Positions 11,094 to 23,981 are shown, counted from the first letter of the stretch. The stretch is DNA of 64,000 nucleotides from Chondrosia reniformis (GCA_947172415.1 OX359189.1:6958501-7022500); one strand, 5' to 3'. Translations and numbers: made by a program. The notes: generated from the letters alone by a model not told the origin.

Positions 11094-13325
11094 ATGGCCG
11101 ACATCAGATTGTTCTTGCTGCAGTTGTACTTTCTTTCGTTAAACGGGATTATTCAAAGTAAAGGTAAGTTATATGTGGAGTAGAAATTTTAAATTTATAT
11201 ATATATTTGCATTAAATTACTTGAGATTGCTTATTTCTTAACAGTGTAATTGCTTTTTTTCTCGTATTCACGCTCTTAGAACAGCGCTTTAGTGATCTAT
11301 ACTTCTTTTACTCGTTACTTATGCGTTTCTATACTATATATGCTTGCTTATTTCTTAAAACATGATCTTTTCCGACTGTCTATAACAGACCTTGTAAGAG
11401 GGGCGTAGATAAGTTTCGAGAAATGGCGGTCACGCCCACTTTTGCACGTGGATTGCATATGTACGCTAAGATACTTGCATCATTAAGATTAATTCTTGTA
11501 ATGCCTGTTACCAATGCCCTTGGCTACAGACAACTACTGATCAAATTCGCCTCAACAGTTACATGACTCTTCATGTCCACAAGTCAAAAACTGACTCACT
11601 TCCTTTGCATGTTACAAATTGAATTTATTCAACGAAACAGTCAAATACACATATTTAGACGATATATATCAACGTTAAAATTTAGCTATGTTTGTTACTC
11701 ATGTAGTAATTACTCTGATAAATGTTTTATGTCTATTATTGTGATGTAGCTACATGTTCTCAAGGAAAATTTAGCCCCCACATTATCTACACCCTTGAGT
11801 AACTCGTACCATTTTGGAAACTGGCAACTTAACATGCAGCTAATACTATTTTAATAGCAAATTTTATCAATTGCAGCAAGTATTTTCATTACATATTTAC
11901 AATTTCCATTTATAACGTCCATCACGTTCGGTCTAATCAGCAAACTATTATAATCACAATTAATGTACATTAGTGTCTGTGTTAGCTTGTATATATTTGT
12001 ATAATGTACTATATTTTTTCATAATATTTATACGTATGTATGTAGTTACTCTAACTCCCACCTCAAACACTAATGTCTGTGTTGGAGATGATGTCATATT
12101 TTCCTGTATTGCATTTTTACCATTCTTCTTTAGGTCCTCCAATATGTACCTTCACTCCAAATATATCAGACCTTTCTACTAATACTACACATGGATTTAA
12201 TGTCTCTTGGACTAAACCTTCATGGATGGTTGACTGCTGATGTACAAATGGCATATAATGTAGTTGTGGAACCAGTTGGTGAACCTTCTGGTAGTTCTGT
12301 GGGTAAAGTGATTAGAATGAGTACAAGCCAATTTGAAGTTACTGGATTATCTCCAGACACAAGTTTTAACATAATGGTGACTTTGAAGGACCCTAAAAAA
12401 CCGGTGTGGAGAAGGATCTAGTGTGACTGTTTTTGGAACAACAAGTTAGTTTAATGGAATACTTGTGTTACAGTATATACTGTATATCATTTCTGATCAG
12501 TCAATATATAATGTAAGCTCTCACCTTTGCCTTTCAATGTGCAGCTACAGTGACTGATTTTACAGTAATCTCTCTAGGTGAGGAGTTAAGGCATAGAGTT
12601 GGTAGTAGACATAAAGTGAAAATTGTATGCTTTAACAGTTGTGTCTTTATACGTAACTTGAAGAATAAAAATTGACACTTTATATTTTTTTATGATTTGT
12701 GGTCCATGCATTCCTCTTGTCAACTGGTGCAATTGTTAATGGTAAATCAATTAGTAAAAATTGCCTACAAGTTAATTTTATACTTGTCAGTGTTACAGCA
12801 GAATATATCTCAACTATACGTAGGTCCACCAACATGCTCATTCTCCCCAGTGCCATCTTCCCCTCCACCTGATGGTGATGTGACAGTGTTTTGGAGCACC
12901 CCATCATGCAGTAGAGGAGTACCTAGTAGTTTCACAGTGACAGGACTACCTAATGGTGTTATCGTTAGTAACAGAATGAGTAGATCATTCACTGCACCTC
13001 CTACTGAAGAGGATTATGTCATCACTGTCACTTTAACTAATGATTGTGGAGCAGGAAGTAGCGGAGATGTTACAATTAGTAACTTTTACACTGCAAAAAG
13101 TATATGCCTTTTTAACCTGAATAATTGATATTCATTTTTTATTTTTGTTATCCCGTACCTCCTCTAGGGCCTGTAGCTGCAAGCTCCTTGCCAACTGGTG
13201 CCATTGTTGGCATTGTCATTGCAGGCATGCTAACATTAATTATTGGTGTTGCGGTCATTGTAATACTGATGCTGGTTATGAGGAAAAGGTGTCATGGAAA
13301 TGAGGTGACTACAGGAGTTAATTGA
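11094..13325 (+). pseudogene. Ig-FnIII-FnIII single-pass receptor, partly broken
   Basis: Exon 1 (11094-11163) encodes a signal peptide (MADIRLFLLQLYFLSLNG). An Ig-like exon starts at 12046 (VTLTPTSNTNVCVGDD). After the first core Cys it runs straight into a polypyrimidine tract and the next acceptor, so the rest of the Ig exon and its donor are missing. The first FnIII exon (12134 to about 12450) has two frameshifts, near 12225 and near 12400. A small 33-bp exon (12545-12577), a second FnIII exon (12824-13099; starts PPTCSFSP) and a transmembrane exon (13168-13325; AIVGIVIAGMLTLIIGVAVI, then RKR and a short tail) are intact. All junctions are phase 1, so splicing exon 1 directly to 12824 would give an in-frame signal peptide-FnIII-TM protein. 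Either pseudogene or a gene rescued by exon skipping. Paralogue of the receptor at 31284-33319. Confidence 0.65.
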
Positions 13326-14961
13326 CATTCTTATAGGTTATCCCATATATATCAATGTTTTAATATCAGTCATACAAACTTGTTTTACTTAAATTTGTAC
13401 AATTATGTAATCTTTCAATAGAATCACAATACTGATTTACACCAGTGAGTATCAGTCAAAAATCCAATATCAGAACTAACAACACCTGAAACAGAACATA
13501 CAGAGTACACAGGGATCAAAACTTGCTAAGTAAGATGAGTTATACATATATTAATAGTTCTGGTTAGTACTTCAAATTTAACATATATACTCCTCCCTTT
13601 ACGTAAGGCTAAGTATGTACACATTACTAGAACTTTCACCTGTTGGACTGTAGCTGGTACCGGTGGTGATCATGGGCACCCTCCATGGGGTGAGCCTCTT
13701 CATGGGGACCTCATGTGGTATAGTCTGAGAGAGCAATTAAGTCTGACTGGATAATACTAAAATTTAATATTACTTTAATGATATAATAGACGATATGCAA
13801 AGTTACGCCCACTCTGTGGTTAAGGGGTCAACGGTGAATAGTTAATCTGGTTCTGTATGTTAACATAGGAAAAAGGGCTGTAAAAGGATCATCGTTATAG
13901 AAGAAAGAAACTTTCGGTAACTAGAAAGTAAAGCGATTTGGATTTGAAGAGTGACCAAAAAACTTATCGACAACGAATTAGAATGATGGGACAATTATTT
14001 GGATATAAAAGATATGTACTTAACAAGATCGATTATTATCCAATAAAAGCTACTTTTCTTCTTAATTTTCAACATATTTAGTAGAAGATAAAGCCATTAT
14101 AACTCTTGAAAAGGGAAAGGGCGATTGTTTTTGCACGCAAAAGGCAGGAGGAACACGTTCAGGAAGAATCCCATTTTAGCCAAAATTTCGATCTTGTAAT
14201 GTTCTTAAAGATAGCTTTATTTAGTTTGTAAGGTTTGTAGGATTTAGAATGATTCCAGCAGCTTGTAAAACAGCTTTTTGTTGCTTTTCCGTATACCTGC
14301 TAATACATTGATTCACCTTCGACCTTTTTATTGCGCAACCGATGCATATCCTCTATTGATTTAAGCTACGTATGTATATACACTCAATACTGTTATATGG
14401 TGTAGTTTACTCTTCTACTTGAGCCGTTGTTCACAAACATTAAATTCAATAAGTGGACTTTTTAGTCAAACTTCTTCAGCAGTAATGGGTAGAAGAGGGA
14501 AAACTATAGTTAAATTAGGAAACATACCATTACAACAATCATTACAACAATCATTACTTTCAGAGGATGTTAGGAGGAAATTGTATATTCTTTCTGTACC
14601 TGCAGATTCAATGTTGTGAAAATTCTTTTCTGAAAGCCCCTCCCCTTTCTATAAAAACTATGAACCTAGATGTATACATTTACCTATATAATAAAGTTAT
14701 ACGTATGTGCAATTTTATGGCTTTACCTTTCTGAATTGTTACTGTAAATTGTCTTAGTCAATATCTGTACATTGCAATTGATCTGAAATAAACGTGTATA
14801 TACGTAACATTTTATGGTGCCTATAATGAAAATTTTCGCAGGAAACACAGGTTTACATGTTGAAATTGACTGTTCTTATGACATATATTTATACCCGCAC
14901 ATGCACAGTTTTAACAGTTACAGGAACTTGATTCTAAACTCATATATACAGAAATCAAGGC
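13326..14961. other. Intergenic region, no confident gene
   Basis: Near 13457-13527 an AG is followed by a short frame reading KNPISELTTPETEHTEYTGI then a stop. This could be an alternative tail exon of the preceding receptor, but I could not find a donor in matching phase. A 66-codon frame at 14419-14619 has no recognisable homology. The rest is AT-rich without features. Confidence 0.4.
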
Positions 14962-17900
14962 CTAAGGGTTATTTCTTTTCTTCAGCCAATCCGAGAGTTC
15001 CAACCAACCATCCTTGCCACTGACTACCAAGGCCTCATTTAGACCATTAGGCTGCAGGTTTTTATAAGTTAGTATTTTCTTAAAAGCCTCCATAGAAGCT
15101 TCCCGTGTAGTCTTGCAAGGCCAATATTGGAATATCCAATCTTCTGCTTGAGGTGATCTGTACTTCAGCTCTACTTCTAATGGAGTAAGTTCTGTATTGC
15201 TCTTTTCATAAAGGTTAAAGAACAGATCATAAAGGAACTTGGAAAGGTTGTGGGACGATGCATAATATCTAACATTGGTACCCTTCCTGGGTCGTTTTTG
15301 CATAAACATCAAAACTCCAATACGCATATCACCAACAGATACTTGACTGGCAGCAAGCTTAGTGTTTAAAACCTACAATAAGTATAATTGCACACAATAA
15401 AGAATAATATACATGTATATGTATGTACGTATATATGTCTATACATTCTAAGAATATACAGTATAGCTTAGCTTGTGAGTTTTAACAAACTCACCATGGC
15501 AATTAGAAGCATAGTGATATTTATATACTGACTATTATACTTTCTAGAATGAAGCCTGTAATGCTTTCACTCAAGAAGTTTATACTGTTAATTAAGTACT
15601 ATGAATACATACATGTACGTAGGTATTACTTTAATTGAAAGATCTATAGCTAGCGAAAGAAGGGTAACATTGTGCTACAGGAACTCAAGGCTAAAGATTG
15701 ATCTTGAAACTGTCAATTTCTATGCAGTTGTGAGGAATCCTACAAGATCTGGTGCATGAGAAACTTGTAGAGTAGCTACCCTAGGCCTGAAGGACCTTAA
15801 TGTTGGTATTCAGTAGTGATCTAACTGTTAACTATATAACCTAATATAACCTATTATATATAACTATATAGTGCTATGGCTAAACTACCAAACTGTGTAA
15901 TGTAATTTGTAGGACATTGTTAGCAGAGTCTACGTCTCCCATAGCCTCATATGCCTCTTCCACCCATCACCTCTATTGTAATTTTTCCTTTTTTTCCTTT
16001 CAGACTGTATTTTAATTTTTCAGATTATTTTCTTTTTTTCACTCCCATTAACCCATACATTGTATATTTTTGTAATGAGATAGTTAATATTGAAGGCATG
16101 TGCAGGTGAGAAAAGAACAAGATTAACATATGAACAACATGCATCCATAATTGAAATAAATACTTTCCAACGTACTGTGGATAGGTTTGGATCATACCAT
16201 CCACTCATTTCCTGGAAGGTATCTCTGTCAGAATACACTGGAGTTTCCTAATATATGAAATTTATAATAATATGTATACCTATGTACATTAGATTATACC
16301 ATTAAGTTATACAATGTATATCTATACTAGTGCTCCAAACTGATGTGATTAATCTATAATATCCGAAAAGCATTTTAAAACTCAAGCTCTGTTTGTACTT
16401 TGTTTTTGTTATACGTATTAAAATCATAAGGTTACTATTTATCCATTCAGCCTTAAAATGTGTCAAACTACCATAACCTTTTTAATATTAATCACATATA
16501 CTCAATAATAGCAAATCTGTAATAAGTCGTAAAAAGCTATGCAATAAGTAAAAGACGGGCATGATTTTCCACAAGCACATATAACTTACTGGAATATCTT
16601 CAAAATTATTGTGCAATGGCTTATTTTCCTTACAATTCCACTCTTGAATGAGCTGATCTTTGCTGTAGACATTAAGATTTAGCAGAAACATGTAACATAT
16701 GGTCACTTGTTAGATTTATATTTATTTCAACTATTAGTCTTTTCAGTGATGGTATCTAACCTATTAAGTGTTGCATAAGCCACATTAGTTTCTATATATA
16801 CATCATCTGATTGTTCTTTAACAGCTGTTTTTGTAGGCGTTTTGGTAGCTCTCATTTTTCTAAAATAACAAAACAGACAATGGTATTAGAATTATTTTAT
16901 TACACTAAGTATATTTTTAAATTTCCATATACGTATATGCATGTTTTCAGTTTCAGTATCTAAGCAATTTCTAAACCTACTTTGTACAGGTAACACCCAG
17001 TGCTGCTACAATCATAATACCTACAAGTAGGCACCCAGCTAAGCCACCTGTAGTACCTGCTAAGGTTCCTACAATATTAAAGTGAAATATATATATTACA
17101 ATGTATAAAACATCAGCTTTGACAGATCTATATATATTAGACCCTACAGGACACTGTACATGTGATATTGAAGAAGATCCTCACTGTCAAAATTTCTGAC
17201 AATTGAAGATATTAATATAACCAAACTGCATCTAGATGTTCCAAAAGTTCAAAGGGATAGAGGGTATTTTGTCTATCTAATGAATATTAAACAGTTTATA
17301 ATACATTTCCTTACCAATGAGTGGCTCAGTTGTTACTGTTATTGTAGTCATGTCAACTTTAGCTGGTGGTCCCCTCCCTCCCAGATTCCAGGGTGTTATT
17401 TGTACTGAATATTCAGTGTTGGGTGACAAACCACAAAAACAAAACCTAAACTGAGTAGTGTTAGTGTGATTAGATGCTGTTAAGTTGTATCCTTCAACTT
17501 GCATATTAGAATCCAAGAGCAATACCTACGTACGTATAATAATTATGGAAACATTATGAACAAAGACTAAGATCAGTGGAACTTTCCTCTGATCACCTAA
17601 CTTATCTGCATGGCTGTATTAGATAAGTGCCTATCTTCTCAGGTTTTAAAATAACAATTTGAACTTTAGGACTCAAATGAAGTGGCCTTACACTATAAGC
17701 CAGTAACAGTACTAGAGAGGACCAGTTATACAATTTCCATAGAATATACATACATACAATGCGTATGTACATGTATATACGTAATATATAATACCTTCTA
17801 CAGAAATCTAATATAATACATATATATGTATATACACACACAGATACCTCGTATGCCTGTACAATATCAAATACTGCTCTTTCCCACAAAAGTGTAGAAG

Positions 17901-19670
17901 TAGTAGTTGTAACATCTAAAGTTACATTTACTGTTTCTTGTGGCTCTATATAATTAGATGGTAAGTATTATGAAGAGAACAGGTTTTACAGGTATATATA
18001 TAAAGAGAAGTATGTAAGTATAAAGATTGCATTGTATTTGTATGTAGATAGATGATACGTATTGAAGAGCAGAAGAGCAGTGAGTGGAGCAACTGTCTTT
18101 CACAACTGCGCATGCTCATTTCATGTTTTTTTTCTTCACAATGTTTTACTTTGTGACTAAGTTATACATATTGTGCATGCAAAATGCTTTAGCACATTAA
18201 CAGAATGCATACATGGATTGATTCGTATCCTAGGTAACTCTTACTGAAAGTGTGTACATACGTATATACCTACCATAGGGCAGTGTGGTAGCTGTAATGG
18301 GAGCACCCCAAGATGTAACATCGTCATTTGTAATCACAGCTCTAATTTGAAATATGTACTGAGTATTCGGAATCAAATTTGACAGAGGGGAGAATGCTGA
18401 AGTTATTTCATTCCCAGGCTGAACTAGAACTTCATATCTTAGGGAGTTTCTTTCTGCCTGGGTGAAATTTATAAATGCTGTAGTTTGTGTTGCTTTCACA
18501 GACAATAACTTTGGACGATATCCTGTGTGTAATACAAATTAAAAGGCTTCGGTGAAACTTTCACATTTCATTTAAATGTCTATAGGTTTTCCTAATGTGT
18601 AAAACCCAGGGAAACAATCTATTATATAGCTGGAACATTAGCATTAGGAAAATGCATTCATACAAAATAGTATATCAACAGCCTGCATACATACATGCAT
18701 ATTCAATCAACACTTACTGTTTTCAGGTAGGGTAGAGCTTGTCAACTCATCAAGATTAGAATTACCAGCTGAGTTGGAACAACGTGCTCCAAAAATATAC
18801 ACTGTGTCTGGCTGAAGAGATGTGATTGTTATCACTGTGCCACTTGAGGGAATTTCCAAATGTTGTGAGAGACCATGTCTCCTGTACCGAAAGAAACGTG
18901 ACACAGATACAGGTGAATCACATCCACTGTTGATCCGAAGAGTTGCAGTCTGTGTTGTAGTTGCAGTCAAAAGTAAATCAGGTCGAGTTGGCACTGCATG
19001 TAGAGAAGTGTTTAGACTATATACCTATATAAATATCTACAATCACTATTATAGTGAAAATGCATTCAATATGATTGAAAGGTGAATAGAATACAGCGAA
19101 AATATTATACATGCAAAACTTACAGCAAGATAAAATATATAATAATATTCCTCTTCAACACAGTCAAGTAACATAATAATGATGCATACATACCATCCGG
19201 AGAGGTAGCGAAGATTCGCTCAGTAGTTGTCGAAATCGGATACCTGTATGTACTTGTACCTGATCCAGTATTGAGCCTTTCAAGAGGACCCCGCAGTGTG
19301 ACCCCAACTCGATAAGTAGTGTAAGCTGCCAGGCCTTGAAACGAGTGATGAGCGTTTTCAGTTTGGTCGCAACGGTTAACACCAGATCCTGATATGTTTA
19401 CAAAGTACCGATCCACCTCCGCACCTGCTGGCCTATTCCAAATTATAGTTACAGAGTTTTTGGTTTTACTGATCACAGTCAACGAAGATACAGTCTGAGA
19501 TGAGATCGAGCCGGCTACAGACACATAGATAAAAAGATGCAATCGTTAAGCATGCATTAGACAATATTAAGAATATAATTAGCTGTGCCGACTTAAGATA
19601 TACTTGGGACGAGGCTGCAGCAAGATGCGAGGCTAAAAGTTGTCACAATTAAAACAGAGACTCTGATCAT
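14962..19670 (-). CDS. Multi-FnIII single-pass receptor with ITIM-like cytoplasmic motif
   Basis: I reconstruct eleven exons on the minus strand, all joining in frame: 19604-19670, 19194-19514, 18718-18993, 18274-18522, 17848-17945, 17315-17525, 16981-17068, 16761-16859, 16590-16662, 16176-16247, 14962-15372. They give about 654 residues. Exon 1 is a signal peptide (MIRVSVLIVTTFSLASCC). Exons 2, 3 and 4, and exons 5+6 together, each encode an FnIII-like domain (for example LQPDTVYIF, LIPNTQYIFQI, LSPNTEYSVQI). Exon 7 is the membrane helix (GGLAGCLLVGIMIVAALGV). The cytoplasmic part has VYIET, then VAYATL, which fits the ITIM pattern (V/I/L)xYxx(L/V/I), then PVYSDRD. A C-terminal exon of about 136 codons (ends WLELSDWLKKRNNP) has no domain I recognise. 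Extracellular introns are mainly phase 1. Likely a cell-surface recognition receptor; ligand unknown. Confidence 0.85.
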
Positions 19671-20744
19671 AATCTTCAATTCACAGATAACTTGATCGCT
19701 TTTCATGTGCGAAACCAAATTCTGTACGTAATATTAACCCAAAAATTGCAGAAAATGTGAGGTAGCTATCGATTTTGGAAACCAAAATAATATCGAACAT
19801 GATATAAGCTCGCCTCATCTATATCGATATCATTACTGTTTCTTTTCTGTAATAGCTCCTCCTTTACTTTACTATCTCTCGCTTTTTAGCCAAATAGGAA
19901 TTGTCAGTTTTCTATCGTAATTTAAAAGTACATATATATTAAGGTGATTGATAGTATATATAAGTATAGGCACGCTTCCACTTGCACCTTATACATTAAT
20001 GATAATTGGAATGCCTGATTGAGCATCAGGGAAATATTATGTGGGTACTGGCTAATGTTATTATTCGGCCGCCAACTATATTCATACCATATAGGACATT
20101 TTATTAAATTGTGTATTCAAATAAGGGACCGGAATCCCAAAAGGTTCCTTGCCCAGCGGTGACCCCCCTACGTGATCTGTGACTCATTACTTTGCTCATT
20201 GGTACCGGTGTAATTAATTTGATCAGTTCGGTCTCAATTTATAATTATGAAAATGTTAATAGCATGTTACATGTTATATATATGACTAATTGTACACACA
20301 AACTATCATTTTACGTATTTGTACTGTACTTGCAGGACTCCCTGGTAGATCAGCCCATTTGAGCTGAAGGGACTATCCTGATTACAAATTAAAGTTGATG
20401 ATGATGATGATGTTATGTACAGTTACATTCACATGAAAACATTGACAATACATAATTTAAATTCACACATTCGTATTAATATACACAAGCAATGAACTCT
20501 CCTCCAGTTTAGATGACAACCAGCATTGTTGTTATTGAAACATGCAGCTGCAGGCAATGTGAAACTGTACAACTGTATTTATATAGGCTGTATATATAGG
20601 CTGTGTATATATATATATATGTATATAGGCTTTCACTATATAAGAATACAAAACAATTCATTTGCATTTTTTAATTTCCTAAGCCTTGTGTGTACATGAA
20701 TAATCTAACACTCCATTTTTATTATACATGCTATATACATCTAC
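19671..20744. other. Intergenic, upstream of the minus-strand receptor
   Basis: Probably contains the promoter of the receptor starting at 19670, but no clear TATA box at a sensible distance was identified. No exon or repeat family recognised. Confidence 0.4.
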
Positions 20745-20925
20745 TTTAGATTTAAGGCCTATAGGGAACTAAACCTTTAGATGAGGATACATAAGTTTTC
20801 TCCTTCTAGTTTTCTTCTTCTCCACTGGGACAGACAGCTGTTTCTGGGAATTTCACTCTTCATCAGTGACCCTGGGAATCTAATCTTTGTCTTCTTCTTG
20901 TTGATCTTTGGTGAGTCCTTGACTC
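20745..20925 (-). repeat. R1 dispersed repeat, minus orientation
   Basis: Reads on the minus strand as the R1 family. Its 5' part concerns a site near GGATTCAC / AAGACAAAG, followed by TCACTGATGAAG, a stretch with AGAAACAGCTGTCTG, GTGGAGAAGAAG, and a 3' part with TTTAGTTCCCTATAGGCC. It is homologous to copies at 30652, 39115, 52560, 59260, 60368 and 63215. No protein is encoded consistently among copies. Confidence 0.75.
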
Positions 20926-21739
20926 TCTGTGCATGTCAGCCATAAATGTATGGCCAGAGCTTAATAGCAGAATATACTGAGTGTTCATAGATATTAATAC
21001 TATCCTATATATATACCTAAAAATAGTATGTAGCCTAAATGTATTGATGTGGGGCTGTGCTATCGGCTGTAGAATATTATCTTATTATGATACTATGTAT
21101 ATAGTGAATATTCTTGTTTTTAAGCACATGCAACACTAACAAAAGTTTTAAAATATATGGCTATAAACCTGTCTAAAATCAGTGGTATACAGATGAAGGA
21201 TAAGGAGAATAAGTACACAAGAACAGGCAAGAATAAAAGGTCTTAACCACTCAGGTCTATACTAGTACTGATCATGATCAGTAGAGTACGTGCTATGTAT
21301 GTACAGCATTATCTACATAATTATTTATAAAGAAATTATAAGAATATTCGGTAAACTTGTTACTTCCTTTCATATATAGCTGAATGTTCAGAAAGTTGTA
21401 ACCTAATTTCTTAACATTCATATATACTTAGAAGAGTTAAAAGAAATAGATAATAGTTTTGACATTAAAATGCATGAAGAGAAATTATTAGTAGTATTAA
21501 GAGAGGCCTGTAAAAGTAAAAGAATTGGTTCGTTACTGTTGACAATGTGGAAAAAACGTACCTACCCTGGCAATTAACCCCCATGGCTCCCTCATCTGCA
21601 TATCACTCTTGTTTTTATACATATGTATACGTTTAAATTATTATTATTCACATGTATATTCACCCACCTTATTTGTGTATACAACCACACCCACATACAC
21701 CACACCAAACATTCATTATCACTTATTATGATGCACCAC

Positions 21740-21978
21740 CTCCGAACTCGGTGCTTGCATGTGGCTGTCTGGGAAGTGCGGCCTGGTAGCCTTAAGTGGC
21801 GATGGCTTAATGCGCCCAGGCAGCCGGGCTATGTACCTGGGCGGACGGCCTGGTAGCCTTAAGTGGCGATGGTTTATACGTGTCCAGGTATAGCCCTGTG
21901 CCCCTTAACCACTTTGGTTTGCTTTTTATACATTCATTGTAAGCATGGGCACTCTAATAATAATAATAATAATAATAA
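21740..21978 (+). mobile_element. SINE-like element with (TAA)n tail
   Basis: A GC-richer body contains a direct repeat of CGGCCTGGTAGCCTTAAGTG (first near 21779, again near 21847). The 3' part runs CTGTGCCCCTTAACCACTTT ... GCATGGGCACTC and ends in about six TAA units. The same 3' part and tail recur in opposite orientation at about 47975-48115. A shared 3' end plus a short microsatellite tail is typical of SINEs or LINE 3' ends. No clear pol III A/B boxes were recognised, so the class is inferred. Confidence 0.55.
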
Positions 21979-22107
21979 AATATACTCAACTTTATTAAAA
22001 GATCTGCAAGCAGTGAGTGCACATATAGTATGCAGTTTTGTTTAGTCAGTGCTCAGTGTAAGTAGATTAAGGTCACATAAATAGTACACCATTTTCTTTC
22101 CATGCTA

Positions 22108-22245
22108 CATCTACTTTAGAGTAAAGGCCTATATGAAACTAAATATAGTAAGAGCTTTGGATGAAGATACAAGAATCTTCTCCATCTACTTCACTTCATC
22201 TCCACACTGGGGTACCATGGACCAGACAGCTTCATCAGTGACATA
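22108..22245 (-). repeat. R1 dispersed repeat, minus orientation (variant subfamily)
   Basis: Minus-strand reading gives GTCTGG, GGAGATGAAGTGAAG, TCTTCATCCAAAGCTC and TAGGCCTTTACTC, then TAAAGTAGATGTAGCATG. The last segment is shared only with the fragment at 49884-49945, so there are at least two R1 subfamilies. Confidence 0.65.
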
Positions 22246-23151
22246 CATATGTCTATAATGATACACATACATGAATTTCACTGGGTCAGATAGCTGTACA
22301 CAATGGCCTGTCTAGGCTTCATTTCTCAAGAACTACATAAACTTCCTTTAGTGTTTCTTTGATGGTGGTGCGGTGTCATGCTGCTGTAAAGCATCAGAAG
22401 TGAAACATTTTCATTCAATGGGTCAGCACCATTTAGCACGTAACTGTCACATCTGAAAGTTGTTACAATACAAACCTTTAACCACGTAACCATGGTAGTT
22501 GTTTTGCTATAAGTGGTAGCACACTCACTCAAGCCTACACCATTCAAAGGATACTGTCATGCTCTACAAATAAGGAAATCACGCTGTCTTGGTGCGCATA
22601 GTTGCTTCACTAGAGAGCAAAATAATAAAACGTATTTTATATTGATAGAGACGCCTACAAATTATATTATTTTCCGTTTTTACCGTAGTATTAAAGTGAA
22701 TGACTTTATAAAATCTATCATACTCTATCGGGTACTAAAAAGAGCATTGTTCATCCGAGATCCTTTGTTGTCTTTATTTAGTTCTTACAGTTGGAACAAT
22801 GGCAATAGGTACGTTAGTCTCAAATTGAAGCTATTCGCGTGTACGTGTAGAACTGAAGGTAATAGCCAAACGTTCATCATATTAACTAAGCCTTTTTGTG
22901 GACAAGAATTGGAATACGATGAATTATTAGTTTATTATATATTCCCTTTGTCACAGTTCTTCGAATATTCAACATTACTTACCTTCTATGTATAGGCTAT
23001 AGCTCTGCCTTATATGTTGGAATATCTGTACATATTAATTCCCTCAACCCCTAATATTTGGAAAAAAATAGGGGAACTTTAAGATCTAAAGCCGATCTTA
23101 AAGCATCGATGTCATCATCATTACACCTAATATTTTACCTAATATTTCCAG
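22246..23151. other. Gap before the TM exon; no confident exon
   Basis: A 160-codon frame at 22513-22995 reads through, but its composition (KIRKSRCL, IIFRFYRSI) shows no domain and no convincing signal peptide or splice structure. It could contain unrecognised upstream exons of the gene ending at 23531, but I cannot support any. Confidence 0.35.
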
Positions 23152-23531
23152 GTTTTGCCACCACTTTCGATACTATTGGACTAGTAGCGGATGTGCTCGT
23201 GCTTCTGGGTATCCTCATAGTGCTGGTGGTCGTGGTACTGTATGTAATCTACAACAGGGGATCTAGCAAGAAGACTGACAACCAACTTAAAGAATCTGAC
23301 AAGACAGTTGGTATATACGAGAAGGACACCTTTGAAATGCACCATAATCCTGGCTATGATTCTCTAACCTTTGGTGGTGGTAAAAATGAAAGTACTAGCA
23401 CCACTCCTGATAATTGCAACATATATGATTCTCTTGATGAGAAAACCTCTGATATCGCAAAAGATTCTGCTGATGAATCCAAAGATAGTGGTTCTGGCTA
23501 TGCTAATGATGATGAAGAATTCACAAAGTAA
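23152..23531 (+). CDS. Terminal exon of a single-pass membrane protein with NPGY tail (partial)
   Basis: An acceptor ends at 23151 (TATTTCCAG). The exon begins in phase 1, as the membrane exons of nearby receptors do. It encodes a strong hydrophobic helix (LVADVLVLLGILIVLVVVVL), then NRGSSKK as stop-transfer, then about 85 acidic, Ser/Asp-rich residues ending DDEEFTK and a stop. The tail contains HNPGYDSL (an NPxY motif with a following YxxL) and NIYDSLDE, both plausible phosphotyrosine or PTB/SH2 docking sites. Upstream extracellular exons were not identified, so start and ectodomain are unknown. The in-frame codons before the acceptor are probably intron. Confidence 0.6.
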
Positions 23532-23808
23532 CTTGTATTGTATTTACTGGAAGAAACGTTCAATTAACATATCATAATCACTTTCTGAGCATTTCCTATA
23601 CATTAAATAAGTGTTATTGTACCAAAAACAGTTTAGATGCTTGATTTATCATGCATACATGTAATATTTATATTTCAAAGTTTGAATTTTTGCGTGTATC
23701 TTTCTTAATGGTTAATCATATAAGTAGGAACGCTATAAAGCCATTGATTTTATGGACCCAAATACCATTTTTCCATAAAAACTATGTGTGATGACATCAT
23801 TCAATATA

Positions 23809-23981
23809 CAGTAGAATCTCATTATAACGAAATCGCTTATAGTGAATGTCTCAGTATAGTGAAGTACTTTGCTAGCTCCAGCAAAAGTTGTATACTAATA
23901 TGTACATGCAATATAGTGAATATTCAATATAAGGAACTAATTTTGGTCCACTTTGAGCTTCACTATAATGAGATTCCACTG
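23809..23981. mobile_element. MITE with pogo/Tigger-type ends, TA target site
   Basis: 173 bp bounded by TA on both sides. The left end is CAGTAGAATCTCATTATAAC. The right end, read in reverse, is CAGTGGAATCTCATTATAGT. The CAGT..AATCTC..TTATA form and TA duplication match pogo/Tigger members of the Tc1/mariner superfamily. The interior also has partial symmetry (TATAGTGAA motifs). Non-autonomous: no transposase. Confidence 0.85.

Noticed and set aside
14419..14619. 66-codon frame MSRCSQTLNSIS...
   Set aside because: Begins at a non-ATG codon, no homology recognised, no splice context.
22513..22995. 160-codon ORF upstream of the TM exon
   Set aside because: No signal peptide, domain or codon pattern resembling nearby genes; phase connection to 23152 could not be shown.
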